Shown: positions 53,755-62,329, numbered from the stretch's first letter. The stretch is 64,000 bases of DNA from Leifsonia sp. TF02-11 (GCF_017565305.1 NZ_JAGEKP010000007.1:1-64000); one strand, 5' to 3'. Notes: generated by a model not told the origin, from the letters alone. Translations and numbers: made by a program.

Positions 53755-56453
53755 CGGACGTCGCTCCTGCTGCTCGCATCGCGTTCCCAGCCCTGGGCGA
53801 CGCGTGCGGGTCTCCTGGCCACCAGGGCGAAGACGATGTAGACGAGTGCGTCGGCCGCGCTGAGCGGGCCGCGGACGCTCCCCATCACCCGCCGCAGCGT
53901 GCGACCGGGCGTCGTCCCGCCGACCTCGGCATTGCCGCGCTGGACGCGGCGCAGCGTCGCGGCGAGGTCTCTGCTGGTCCGCGGTGTGCGCACGATCGCC
54001 GGGGTGGTCGGCAGGATGAGCTTCTCCCCATCGGCGAACTGACCGTCGATCCAGAGGTCGTCCGCGATCAGCGCGGGGAACTCGGCGAACCGTCGGTGGC
54101 CGTCCTCCGAGACGGCGTAGGCGCCCGCGCCCCACAGTGCGGCCTCCGGCGAGGCCGCACGCACGCGGGCCCGGTAATACGCCCGGACGAGCGGATCGGC
54201 GCCGGCGGTGTCGTACCGGAGACCGGGGCGCGCGGCGAGGGCGCCGCCGTTCTGGAGCGCGCCGAACACCGCCGCGACCGCGCCGGGAGAGATCTCGATG
54301 TCGGCGTCCAAGTACATACGGGGCCAGCGGGTGGCAGCGCGGTCGCCGGCGTTCAGGGCGGCGGGCTTGGACGGCTCGGCGAGATCGAGCACCCGGACGT
54401 TGGGGTGGCCGCCGGCCGCGTGAGCGGTCCCGTCCGTGCAGCCGTTGCAGGCGACGATGACCTCGAGGGAGCCGCTCTCGATCGCCGGGGCGAGGGCGCG
54501 GAGCGTGCGCCGGATGACCGCCTCCTCGTTGTGGGCCGGGATGATGATGCTTCCGGCGGTCGTGTCGTCCGCGCGCTCCTGCTGCCGGTCCTGCGCTGCC
54601 TGCGTCGGCTCCGCGCTGCTCGTCGCGTGCGGGAGCGACTCCCACGAGACGGGGCGCAACAGCGCTTTCAGAGCGGCGCGCTGAGCGGGCTGGTTCGCAC
54701 GGAGGGCTGCGTGCAGGACGGCGACCGCGTGCACTCCGAACACCCGTGCGGGCGATGACGTCGCTCGCGCGTAGCGGACGCGGTTGACCGCCATCAGCGC
54801 CGTGAACTCGGGACGGACTCCCGAGCCGCCCTGCTCGTGCCGGACGATCGCGTCCGGGGTGAACCAGACGGTCTCGCCTGCCTTGCGAGCGCGGTGGAAG
54901 TACTCGGTCTCCTCCGAATAGAGGAAGAAGCGCTCGTCCCAGGGGCCGAGCCGGTCCGCCAGGTCGCGGCGGATCAGGAGTGCTGCTCCCGTGGCCCAGT
55001 CGATCCGGTGCGGGTAGTCGTAGCTCGTCGTGTCCCAGTCGATCTCGGAGAGCCGCGCGCCGCGCCCGCGCCACCGCTCCCCCCAGAGGGCGTCGCCCAG
55101 TGAACGGGTGACCGTGGGCTCACGGCGCAGGGACGGGTACGGCGCTCCGGTGCTGTCGCGGATGGCAGGCACCACGATTCCGGCGCCGGTCCGGTCCATC
55201 CGGCCGAGCAGTGCGCGGACCGCTCCCGGCTCGACCGTCAGGTCGGGGTTGAGCACGAGCAGGGCATCCGATGCGCCGGCGGCGCCGAGCGCCGCGTTGA
55301 TGCCGCCGGCGTAGCCGACGTTGCCTGCGACCCGGACGATCGTGATGTCCGGCTGGTCGGCCAGCCGGGCCACCGTGTCGTCGGTGGACGAGTTGTCCGC
55401 CACGACGAGGCGGAGTCGCGTCGTCCGCGCCTCGACGCGGAGGGACGCGATGAGCGCGTCGATGTGCGACGCACTATTGTACGTGACGGTGACGACGGTG
55501 ACCTCGGCGGTCTCGGCGGGGCCGGCGAAGGTACCGGAAGGGTCGGCCGGAGGAGCAGCGGCCGGGATCGCCGGGGTGATCATCCCCGCGGGGAGAGCGG
55601 TCGAACCGGACGATCCCAGGGGGATGACCTCGATGCGGGAGCGTCGGACGGCGGCATAGGCCGGCGGACCCTGGACGAGGTAGCGCTGCGCGAGCCGTCG
55701 CGGCTCCAGGGCGAACCGCCACGCCCACTCGAGTCCGTGATCCGACACCCAGCGCGGTGCGCGCTCGATGCGTCCCGCGAGGAAGTCGACGACGGCGCCG
55801 AACGCCAGGAGGGTGCGCGCGCCGGTGAGCTCGCCGTACTCGGCGATCCACACTTCCTGGCGCGGCTTGCCGATGCAGACGACCAGGACGTCCGTCCCCG
55901 CCTCGGCGATCTCCTGCGCGATGAGGCGGGAGGAGACCGGATCGGCGAGCTCACGAGCGGAGGGCGACCACATCCCGGACACGGAGAGTGCGGGACGCTC
56001 CAGCGCGAGCCGCTTCCGGAGTGCGTCATGCGTCTCGGGAGATCCGCCGAGGAACCCGACGCGCATCCCGTGCTCCACGACACGTTCCAGGAGGGGGCCG
56101 ATCAGGTCGCTCCCGGCGAGGCGCGGCCACGACGCCCCGGTGTCCCGTTCCAGTTTGCGCGCGATCGGGGCGCCGTCGATGAGGTTGAGCCATTCGACGC
56201 CGCCGCTGCTGCGCGAACCGGTGCCGTGCCAGCGGCCGTTGTGGCCGAAGTGGTGGATGTGGTCGAGGTTGACCGAGCACACAGCGAGCGGTGTCGCCTG
56301 CGGGATGTTCCAGTGGCCCTCGATGATCCGCAGTGCGTCGTCGAAGCTCATCAGGTCGACGGCGGTGCCGGCGATGGTCACCCGCGACGGGGTGTCGAGC
56401 TGGACCGCGGCGGCGTCGGACCCGCGCGGTGCGGGCGTGGCTCTGCGGCTCAT
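53751..56453 (-). CDS. Three-domain glycosyltransferase fusion (GT26 - GT2 - GT2)
   Basis: 900 residues from the ATG at 56453, chosen for the upstream GAAGGGAG; an ATG at 56540 would add 29 residues. Domain 1 (about 20-290) is a WecG/TagA/CpsF enzyme with NLIDGAPIARKL, GFLGGSPET, VCIGKPRQEVWIAEY and AFGAVVDFLAGRIERAP. Domain 2 (about 314-610) is a GT2 of the rhamnosyltransferase kind (VTVVTVTYNSASHIDALIAS, GNVGYAGGINAAL, LVLNPDLTV). Domain 3 (about 633-900) is another GT2 (IIIPAHNEEAVIRRTLRAL, MYLDADIEI) and ends with a helix. The frame is continuous with no stop. It opens the minus-strand operon and may add up to three successive sugars. Confidence 0.88.
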   Translation of the reverse strand: MSRRATPAPRGSDAAAVQLDTPSRVTIAGTAVDLMSFDDALRIIEGHWNIPQATPLAVCSVNLDHIHHFGHNGRWHGTGSRSSGGVEWLNLIDGAPIARKLERDTGASWPRLAGSDLIGPLLERVVEHGMRVGFLGGSPETHDALRKRLALERPALSVSGMWSPSARELADPVSSRLIAQEIAEAGTDVLVVCIGKPRQEVWIAEYGELTGARTLLAFGAVVDFLAGRIERAPRWVSDHGLEWAWRFALEPRRLAQRYLVQGPPAYAAVRRSRIEVIPLGSSGSTALPAGMITPAIPAAAPPADPSGTFAGPAETAEVTVVTVTYNSASHIDALIASLRVEARTTRLRLVVADNSSTDDTVARLADQPDITIVRVAGNVGYAGGINAALGAAGASDALLVLNPDLTVEPGAVRALLGRMDRTGAGIVVPAIRDSTGAPYPSLRREPTVTRSLGDALWGERWRGRGARLSEIDWDTTSYDYPHRIDWATGAALLIRRDLADRLGPWDERFFLYSEETEYFHRARKAGETVWFTPDAIVRHEQGGSGVRPEFTALMAVNRVRYARATSSPARVFGVHAVAVLHAALRANQPAQRAALKALLRPVSWESLPHATSSAEPTQAAQDRQQERADDTTAGSIIIPAHNEEAVIRRTLRALAPAIESGSLEVIVACNGCTDGTAHAAGGHPNVRVLDLAEPSKPAALNAGDRAATRWPRMYLDADIEISPGAVAAVFGALQNGGALAARPGLRYDTAGADPLVRAYYRARVRAASPEAALWGAGAYAVSEDGHRRFAEFPALIADDLWIDGQFADGEKLILPTTPAIVRTPRTSRDLAATLRRVQRGNAEVGGTTPGRTLRRVMGSVRGPLSAADALVYIVFALVARRPARVAQGWERDASSRSDVR

Positions 56454-56528
56454 CGCGCAGCTCCCTTCGGGTCGGAGTCCTCGCGCGGTTCCGTCGGCGT
56501 GTTCGTCGCCACGAGACCTGGCGATAGA

Positions 56529-56612
56529 AGTGATCATCACTCACTTCCAGGTCAATCGTACGTGAGAGTGAGGAATTCTCGATTACCCCAGAGCGGGGGT
56601 GAATCATTCTCA
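56529..56612. promoter_or_regulatory. Divergent control region between the GT fusion and the LhgO-like gene
   Basis: AGTGATCATCACT (56529-56541) is a 13-bp palindrome about 75 bp before the minus-strand start. ACCCC-AGAGC-GGGGGT (56585-56600) is a C4/G5 dyad, followed by ATTCTCA at 56606-56612. The same C/G dyad plus TGAGAAT or ATTCTCA pair occurs at 31448-31509 and 57905-57953, pointing to a common regulator of the glycan locus. Confidence 0.5.
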
Positions 56613-56705
56613 TCTTTATCGGGATATGGGTAGTATCGCGCCGTCGGGGCGTGCTCGGCGGTGGGCACCACGCCCTGCGCCGCGCTCGGCCGGGAGGGAG
56701 AACGC

Positions 56706-57896
56706 ATGGGACGGATCGTCGTAATCGGCGGGGGCATCCTCGGCCTCGCTGTGGCGGCGCGCGCCGCACATGCAGGCCACCCGGTGACCGTGATCGAGAA
56801 GGAAGAGCGCCTGGCGGCGCACCAGACCGGTCACAACAGCGGCGTCGTCCACGCCGGGCCCTACTACAAGCCAGGCTCGCTCAAGGCCCGGATGTGCACG
56901 GCAGGCAACGCGTCGATGGTGGCCTTCGCCCGCGAGCACGGCATCCCGCATGCCGTGACGGGCAAGCTCATCGTCGCGGTCGAGGATCGTGAGCTGCCCG
57001 GCCTGGGCGAGCTCCACCGCCGCGCGATCGCCAACGGCGTCCCCTGCCGGCTCATCGGCCCCGACGAGGTCGCGGACTTCGAGCCCAACGTGTGGGCCCT
57101 CGGTGCGTTGCGGGTGGAGACGACCGCGATCATCGACTATCCGGCCGTGTGTCGGGAGCTCGCCCGCCAAGCCGAAGAGCACGGAGCGGAGATCCTCCTC
57201 GGCACGAAAGTCACCGGCATCGCGACCCTGCCGGGCGGCGTCGTCGTGGAGCACACGAGTGGCGAGACCCGGGGTGACCTCCTGGTGAACTGCGGCGGTC
57301 TCCACGCGGACCGGATCGCCGCGCTCGCCGGGGTCGAGCCCGACGTCCGGATCGTGCCCTTTCGCGGCGAGTATTACGAGCTCAGGCTCGAGCGGCGACA
57401 GCTCGTACGCGGCCTCATCTACCCCGTCCCGGACCCGGCGCTGCCGTTCCTGGGGGTGCACCTCACCCGCATGATCGACGGCTCCGTGCACGCTGGACCG
57501 AACGCGGTGCTCGCCCTGGCGCGCGAGGGCTATCGCTGGCGCGATGTCGACCTCCGCGACCTGGCCGACTCGATCGGCTATCCCGGACTGCTCAGGATGG
57601 CATCCCATCACCTCGGCACCGGTGCTCGGGAGGTGGCGCGCTCGTTGAGCAAGCGGCTCTTCGCGAGCAGTCTGGCCCGGCTCGTGCCGGAGATCGTCGC
57701 CGACGATCTGACGCGGGCGGGAGCCGGCGTCCGCGCCCAAGCGGTGCGGAGGGACGGGAGCCTGGTGGACGACTTCGTGATCCAGCGCTCCGAGCATCAA
57801 GTGCACGTGCTGAACGCCCCCTCGCCGGCGGCGACCAGTGCCCTGGAGATCGCGGCCTCGATCCTGCAGGCCGCTGGGCTGAACGCGGCGCGCTGA
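56706..57896 (+). CDS. lhgO: FAD-dependent oxidoreductase, L-2-hydroxyglutarate oxidase-like
   Basis: 396 residues. FAD-binding IVVIGGGILGLAVAARAAHAG (3-23), the EKE at the end of strand 2, and HNSGVVHAGPYYKPGSLKA, which is a hallmark of LhgO proteins, then a DAO-type C-terminus. LhgO oxidises L-2-hydroxyglutarate to 2-oxoglutarate and passes electrons to the quinone pool. Members are also found in actinobacterial polysaccharide loci with no explained role. ATG at 56706 has GGGAGGGAG in front. The call rests on motifs; the in-locus substrate could differ. Confidence 0.82.
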   Translation: MGRIVVIGGGILGLAVAARAAHAGHPVTVIEKEERLAAHQTGHNSGVVHAGPYYKPGSLKARMCTAGNASMVAFAREHGIPHAVTGKLIVAVEDRELPGLGELHRRAIANGVPCRLIGPDEVADFEPNVWALGALRVETTAIIDYPAVCRELARQAEEHGAEILLGTKVTGIATLPGGVVVEHTSGETRGDLLVNCGGLHADRIAALAGVEPDVRIVPFRGEYYELRLERRQLVRGLIYPVPDPALPFLGVHLTRMIDGSVHAGPNAVLALAREGYRWRDVDLRDLADSIGYPGLLRMASHHLGTGAREVARSLSKRLFASSLARLVPEIVADDLTRAGAGVRAQAVRRDGSLVDDFVIQRSEHQVHVLNAPSPAATSALEIAASILQAAGLNAAR

Positions 57897-57904
57897 CTCC
57901 GCCG

Positions 57905-58229
57905 CCCCCCGGAAAGGGGGTGGCGGGCCCCTCCCAAAAGCGATGTATTCTCACTTTTGCGACAGGTGAGGAAAGATCACTTTTTCGGTCTCCACCTCGT
58001 CCACCCGAAATGCACCTGTGGAACCCGAAAAGCAGGGGGCGAACGTGAGAACTGCGAGCAACCCGAGCCCGCGACACCCCGCGCACAGCGCGTGGCGGCG
58101 TCCCACGAGCGCCCTCCCACGCGGGGCCGGCGGCGGCGAAGCCGTTCGAGACCACGGCTTTCCCCCAGCCGTCGCCGGCCCTGTCCACGGGCGTGCATCG
58201 CAATTCGTTCCGGGGAAGGGGAACACGCA
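57905..58229 (+). promoter_or_regulatory. Long 5' leader of the glycosylphosphotransferase gene
   Basis: The 333-bp gap after the LhgO-like gene has CCCCCC-GGAAA-GGGGG (57905-57920), then TATTCTCA (57946-57953), a possible -10 or operator, and about 270 bp before the GTG at 58230. AAGCCG (58139-58144) and CGGCTT (58156-58161) can pair in the RNA. A small frame from GTG 58044, preceded by AGGGGG, would encode 62 residues ending in a TGA that overlaps the GTG start; its third-position GC is clearly lower than in neighbouring genes, so I do not call it a gene. No known riboswitch motif was seen. Confidence 0.4.
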
Positions 58230-59759
58230 GTGACCGTCATCCGCCCGCGCCAGCTGACCCGAAAGCTGTCCGGCCGCACCTCCTCGACGTGGCGTCGCTC
58301 CCCGGGCGACGAACAGGCGGAGGAGTACCGGCATCAGGGGCGGCCGTGGTCGCACTCGTACCTCTGGCGGCTCCGCACCACGGACACCGCCATCATCGTC
58401 GCCGCGATCGGCGCGGCCTTCGTGCTGCGCTTCGGCCCGGACGACGTCGCGACGCAGGTCTCCGGTCTGCCGGTGCCGTACCTGATGATCTCGCTGCTGA
58501 TCGGCCTCAGCTGGTCGATCGCGCTGTCGGCAGGGCACACGCGTGACGCGCGGGTCTGCGGTATGGGTCTCACCGAGTACCGCCGCGTCGTCTCGGCGAG
58601 CGCGCTGACATTCGGCGTACTCGCCATCGTCTTCCTGGTCGCGAAGGTGGACATCGCCCGCGGCTACTTCATCCTCGCTCTCCCGCTCGGCGCCGTCGCA
58701 CTCCTCGCCAGCCGATGGCTGTGGCGCAAGTGGCTGATCGCGCAGCGCCGCTACGACCACTACCTCTCCCGGGCGATCGTCGTCGGCGACGCCGAAGACG
58801 TCGGCTACGTCGCCTCGCAGATCCAGGCCAAGTCCGGTGCCGCCTACCACGTGGTGGGCGTCGCGCTCGACGACCCCGACCGCTCGGCGGTCTCGATCGA
58901 CAGCAGGGAGCTGCCCGTGGTCGGCGGGCTCGGCGACGTGCGCGAGGCGACCACCCGGCTCGGCGTGGACACGGTCATCGTGGCCGGCCAGCCGCGCGGG
59001 GGAAGCCGGTTCATCCGCAATCTCGGCTGGGCGCTCGAAGGCACGTCGGCCGACCTCGTGCTGGCCTCGCGGCTGACCGACGTCGCCGGTCCGCGCATCC
59101 ACTTCCGCCCCGTCGAAGGGCTGCCCCTCATCCACGTGGAGATTCCGCAGTTCGAGGGCGGCAAGCACGTGCTCAAGAGGCTGCTCGACATCGTCGTCTC
59201 CGCCGCGGCCCTGCTCGTCCTGGCACTCCCGATGCTGGTGATCGGTCTCATCATCCGTATCGGCGATCCGGGTCCCGCCCTGTTCCGCCAGGAGCGCGTC
59301 GGCCGCAACGGCACGACGTTCACGATGCTCAAGTTCCGCTCGATGGTGGTCGACGCCGAGGCCCGGCTGGCCGCTCTGAGCGAGAAGAACGAGGGCAACG
59401 GACTGCTGTTCAAGATGAAGAACGACCCCCGGGTCACCCCGATCGGCCACTTCATCCGCAAGTTCTCGATCGACGAGCTGCCGCAGCTGTGGAATGTGCT
59501 CGTCGGCGACATGAGCCTTGTCGGCCCGCGCCCGCCGCTGCGACGCGAGGTCGACGCGTACGAGAGCCACGTCCACCGTCGGCTGTACATCAAGCCGGGT
59601 CTCACGGGGATGTGGCAGGTCAACGGCCGCTCCGACCTCTCCTGGGAGGAGAGCGTCCGCCTCGACCTGTACTACGTGGAGAACTGGTCGCTCACGGGCG
59701 ACCTGGTGATCCTCTGGCGCACCGCCCGCGTGCTCCTGCACCCCACCGGCGCCTACTGA
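58230..59759 (+). CDS. Exopolysaccharide polyprenyl glycosylphosphotransferase (initiating enzyme)
   Basis: 509 residues from the GTG at 58230 with GGGGAAGGGGA just upstream; longer in-frame extensions read through Arg/Pro-rich non-typical sequence. Four N-terminal helices (about 50-180), a CoA-binding-like Rossmann domain (RAIVVGDAEDVGYVASQI), a fifth helix (LLDIVVSAAALLVLALPMLVIGLII) and the sugar-transferase domain with FRQERVGRNGTTFTMLKFRSM, FSIDELPQLWNVLVGDMSLVGPRPPL and GLTGMWQVNGRSDLSW. WcaJ/WbaP-type enzymes start repeat-unit synthesis by moving a sugar-1-phosphate onto undecaprenyl phosphate. Confidence 0.93.
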   Translation: MTVIRPRQLTRKLSGRTSSTWRRSPGDEQAEEYRHQGRPWSHSYLWRLRTTDTAIIVAAIGAAFVLRFGPDDVATQVSGLPVPYLMISLLIGLSWSIALSAGHTRDARVCGMGLTEYRRVVSASALTFGVLAIVFLVAKVDIARGYFILALPLGAVALLASRWLWRKWLIAQRRYDHYLSRAIVVGDAEDVGYVASQIQAKSGAAYHVVGVALDDPDRSAVSIDSRELPVVGGLGDVREATTRLGVDTVIVAGQPRGGSRFIRNLGWALEGTSADLVLASRLTDVAGPRIHFRPVEGLPLIHVEIPQFEGGKHVLKRLLDIVVSAAALLVLALPMLVIGLIIRIGDPGPALFRQERVGRNGTTFTMLKFRSMVVDAEARLAALSEKNEGNGLLFKMKNDPRVTPIGHFIRKFSIDELPQLWNVLVGDMSLVGPRPPLRREVDAYESHVHRRLYIKPGLTGMWQVNGRSDLSWEESVRLDLYYVENWSLTGDLVILWRTARVLLHPTGAY

Positions 59760-59811
59760 CGCCGCCGCACTCTCCGACCACCGAACGAGCATCGACCTGG
59801 GGGCGACGCTG

Positions 59812-60459
59812 ATGACGATCACACAACACGAAGACCGGCCGACACTCGCACCGGGCGCCGATGTCGACCCGCGCGCCCGGGTCGGCGCACGCACGCGCGT
59901 CTGGCATCTGGCGCAGATCCGCGAGGACGCCGTCGTCGGCGACGACTGCATCCTCGGGCGCGGTTCCTATGTCGGGCCGGGCGTGCGCATCGGCGACAAC
60001 TGCAAGCTGCAGAACTACGCGCTCGTCTACGAGCCGGCCGTGCTCGAAGACGGCGTCTTCGTCGGCCCGGCCGCCGTGTTCACCAACGATGTCTTCCCGC
60101 GGGCGGTGAACCCGGACGGAACGCTCAAGTCGGCCGACGACTGGCACGCGGTCGGCGTGACCGTTCGCGCCGGAGCGTCGATCGGCGCACGGGCGGTCTG
60201 CATCGCACCGGTCGAGATCGGATGCTGGGCACTCGTCGCGGCGGGCTCCGTCGTGCGAAACGACGTGCCCGATTACGCGCTGGTAGCCGGTGTCCCTGCC
60301 CGCCGCATCGGCTGGGTCGGCGAGGCGGGCTTCCCCCTCGTCGCCCTGGACGACGGCGATCCCGACGCTTCGGGCGGGCGCCGCTGGCGGTGCCCGGAGA
60401 CCGGTGCGCTATACCTCGAGGCGCACGGCGTGCTCAGCAGGGAGGGGCAGGAGCCGTGA
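59812..60459 (+). CDS. WbpD/WlbB-like UDP-3-amino-sugar N-acetyltransferase
   Basis: 215 residues. Left-handed beta-helix with RVGARTRVWHLAQIREDAVVGDDCILGRGSYVGPGVRIG and LQNYALVYEPAVLEDGVFVGPAAVFTNDVFPRAVNPDG, a pattern specific to the 3-N-acetyltransferases WbpD/WlbB, where the asparagine/histidine (VWHLAQ) region is catalytic. A C-terminal part (about 165-215) with WRCPETGALY is extra. Together with the WlbA-like dehydrogenase (36077) and WbpE-like aminotransferase (43744) it completes a 3-acetamido-sugar pathway. Confidence 0.87.
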   Translation: MTITQHEDRPTLAPGADVDPRARVGARTRVWHLAQIREDAVVGDDCILGRGSYVGPGVRIGDNCKLQNYALVYEPAVLEDGVFVGPAAVFTNDVFPRAVNPDGTLKSADDWHAVGVTVRAGASIGARAVCIAPVEIGCWALVAAGSVVRNDVPDYALVAGVPARRIGWVGEAGFPLVALDDGDPDASGGRRWRCPETGALYLEAHGVLSREGQEP

Positions 60460-61136
60460 CCGGGACATCGCGACGCAGGCCCTCGCACCGCACCTGGATC
60501 ATCGTCGGCCTGTCCGCGGCTGTCGTGATCGCAGTCGGCGCCTTCGCACTCGGCCAGGTGCCCGTCACGGCGGGCCGGACGACCGCCGCCGACGCGCCGT
60601 CGTCACCCGGTGGGCAGAGCGGCTCGGGCTCGGGCTCGGCCTCTCCCGGCGCCGGCGGTACCGGATCCGGTGGAACGGCGACGGAGCCGCCTGTCGGAAA
60701 GCGATACACGACGGAGGTCATCCCTGCGCAGCCGACGCCCACGCCCGCACTCCCGTCATCCACGCCGCTGCCGTACCCCGTGAGCGCCCCGCTGCCGGCA
60801 TCCGCGAGCGCGACGGGCAAGCTGGTCAGCGGATACCCGTCGGGCGTGCTGCCGCAAGCCCCTGGGTCGAGCATCCAGAGCAGTTCGGTGTCGTCGCAGG
60901 CGAGCCATCTGCAGGTCAGCCTGCAGGCGAAGACCGGCCAGGGCGTCACCGACATCGTCACGTTCTACCGGGCGGCGCTGGCCAAGTACGGGATGTACGA
61001 CTCGCCGGCGCCCGCGCAGGGCGGAGCCACCTCCGTGCGGTTCGAGCGCGACGGCGACTCCGTCACGCTGACCGCCACTCCCGGTGACTCCGGAACGAGC
61101 TACGTGGTCTTCGGCACCTTCACCGCGAAAAGCTGA
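60456..61136 (+). CDS. Membrane-anchored secreted protein with Ser/Gly/Pro-rich linker
   Basis: 226 residues from the GTG in the preceding stop, with GGAGGGGCAGGAG upstream. One N-terminal helix (about 14-32), a low-complexity linker (45-125, Gly/Ser then Pro/Thr), and a small C-terminal domain (about 140-226; VSLQAKTGQGVTDIVTFYRAALAKYGMYDSP, then VRFERDGDSVTLTATPGDSGTSYVVFGTF). The end domain resembles small substrate- or wall-binding folds but no family was recognised. Translational coupling with the acetyltransferase puts it in the glycan operon. Confidence 0.7.
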   Translation: MTGTSRRRPSHRTWIIVGLSAAVVIAVGAFALGQVPVTAGRTTAADAPSSPGGQSGSGSGSASPGAGGTGSGGTATEPPVGKRYTTEVIPAQPTPTPALPSSTPLPYPVSAPLPASASATGKLVSGYPSGVLPQAPGSSIQSSSVSSQASHLQVSLQAKTGQGVTDIVTFYRAALAKYGMYDSPAPAQGGATSVRFERDGDSVTLTATPGDSGTSYVVFGTFTAKS

Positions 61137-61229
61137 CCGTGTCCGTGCGGCTCGTGTCCCATGCTCCGGGCGTCCCGGCCCCCGCACGCGTGCTTGCGGC
61201 GCCCTGCGCTCCGCTCGGATGATGACACT

Positions 61230-62243
61230 ATGAAACAGCGCACGCAGCGCTGGCTCGTCTCCGGAGCCACCGTGGTGGTGCTCGGCGCGGCTGTGACCTA
61301 CGGCGTCGTGGCGTACGCCGACTACCGCTCGCGCGTCGACCAGGCCGTCGATGCCGCGGCGACGCCGACGCCGACGCTCCCGACCGGGCAGCTGCTGGTC
61401 TTCCGCAGCACCGCCCCCGGCGCGGGCTATGGTCACGTCGCCTCCGTCCCGCTCGCGGATACGTCGGCGAAGCGGACGGACACCGGACTCGCCTGCGACC
61501 GGGTGTATGCGACCCACGAGAACCTGATGTGCCTGCACACCGACAGCGGGACCGTGACCTCGTTCACGGCGACCCTGTACGACGGCTCCGGCGCGAAGCT
61601 GAAGAGCTGGCCGCTGCCCGGGGTGCCCAGCCGCACCAGGATCTCCGCGGACTCGTCCCTCGTCGCGCAGACCTCGTTCGTAACCGGCTCGTCCTACGGC
61701 TCCGAGGCGTTCTCGACGGAGACCACGATCTCGGCCGTGCGCGGCACGGACTACGGAAGCCTCGAGGATTTCACGCTGCTGGTCGACGGAACGGCGGTGA
61801 CCGCGGACCGGGACTTCTGGGGAGTCACCTTCGCCTCCGACGACAACACCTTCTTCGCGACCGCGGCCTCGGGCGGCCACACCTGGCTGGTGCGCGGCAA
61901 CCTTCGCGGTCGCACGATGGTCGCGATCCACGATGGCGCGGAATGCCCGTCGCTCTCGCCGGACGGCACCAAGATCGCCTACAAGAAGAACACCTCGACG
62001 AACCCGGCGGTCAAGCACTGGACGCTGGCGGTGCTCGACTTCGCGACAGGGGTGGAGACGCGGCTCCCGATCACGGACAGTGTCGACGACCAGGCCGAAT
62101 GGCTGAACGGCTCGACGCTGCTGTACGGCCTCGCCAACCCGGCGAAGCCCGGGGACAGCACCGTCTACAGCGTCGCGATCGACGGGACCTCCGCACCACA
62201 GGTGTTCCTGCACCACGCCTGGTCGCCCTCGGTGGTGCGCTGA
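61230..62243 (+). CDS. Membrane-anchored TolB/PD40-like beta-propeller protein
   Basis: 337 residues. N-terminal helix (about 8-28), then a short Pro/Thr segment and repeated beta-strand units, among them GAECPSLSPDGTKIAYKKN, which is the PD40 motif of TolB-type beta-propellers, and TRLPITDSVDDQAEWLNGSTLLYG, a second related blade. Extracytoplasmic, perhaps a scaffold or sensor of envelope state. 93 bp after the preceding gene, at the right edge of the glycan locus. No stronger functional clue. Confidence 0.75.
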   Translation: MKQRTQRWLVSGATVVVLGAAVTYGVVAYADYRSRVDQAVDAAATPTPTLPTGQLLVFRSTAPGAGYGHVASVPLADTSAKRTDTGLACDRVYATHENLMCLHTDSGTVTSFTATLYDGSGAKLKSWPLPGVPSRTRISADSSLVAQTSFVTGSSYGSEAFSTETTISAVRGTDYGSLEDFTLLVDGTAVTADRDFWGVTFASDDNTFFATAASGGHTWLVRGNLRGRTMVAIHDGAECPSLSPDGTKIAYKKNTSTNPAVKHWTLAVLDFATGVETRLPITDSVDDQAEWLNGSTLLYGLANPAKPGDSTVYSVAIDGTSAPQVFLHHAWSPSVVR

Positions 62244-62329
62244 GGCCGACCGTGTAGGCCGGGGGCATCGGGCCTCTCGCGGCGTCGGCGGCCTCTCGCG
62301 CCGTCGGTGGTCGCGCCTAAGCTGGCCGC

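Noticed and set aside
57905-58229. c-di-AMP (ydaO) or c-di-GMP riboswitch in the transferase leader
   Set aside because: The conserved core motifs of these riboswitches were not found by eye.
57957-58229. N-terminal extension of the glycosylphosphotransferase
   Set aside because: The in-frame extension is Arg/Pro-rich, without hydrophobic character or homology, and a strong Shine-Dalgarno box directly precedes the GTG at 58230.
31502-62243. Recent horizontal island marked by integrase or tRNA
   Set aside because: No integrase, transposase, tRNA or direct-repeat boundary was seen, and base composition looks like that of the flanks.
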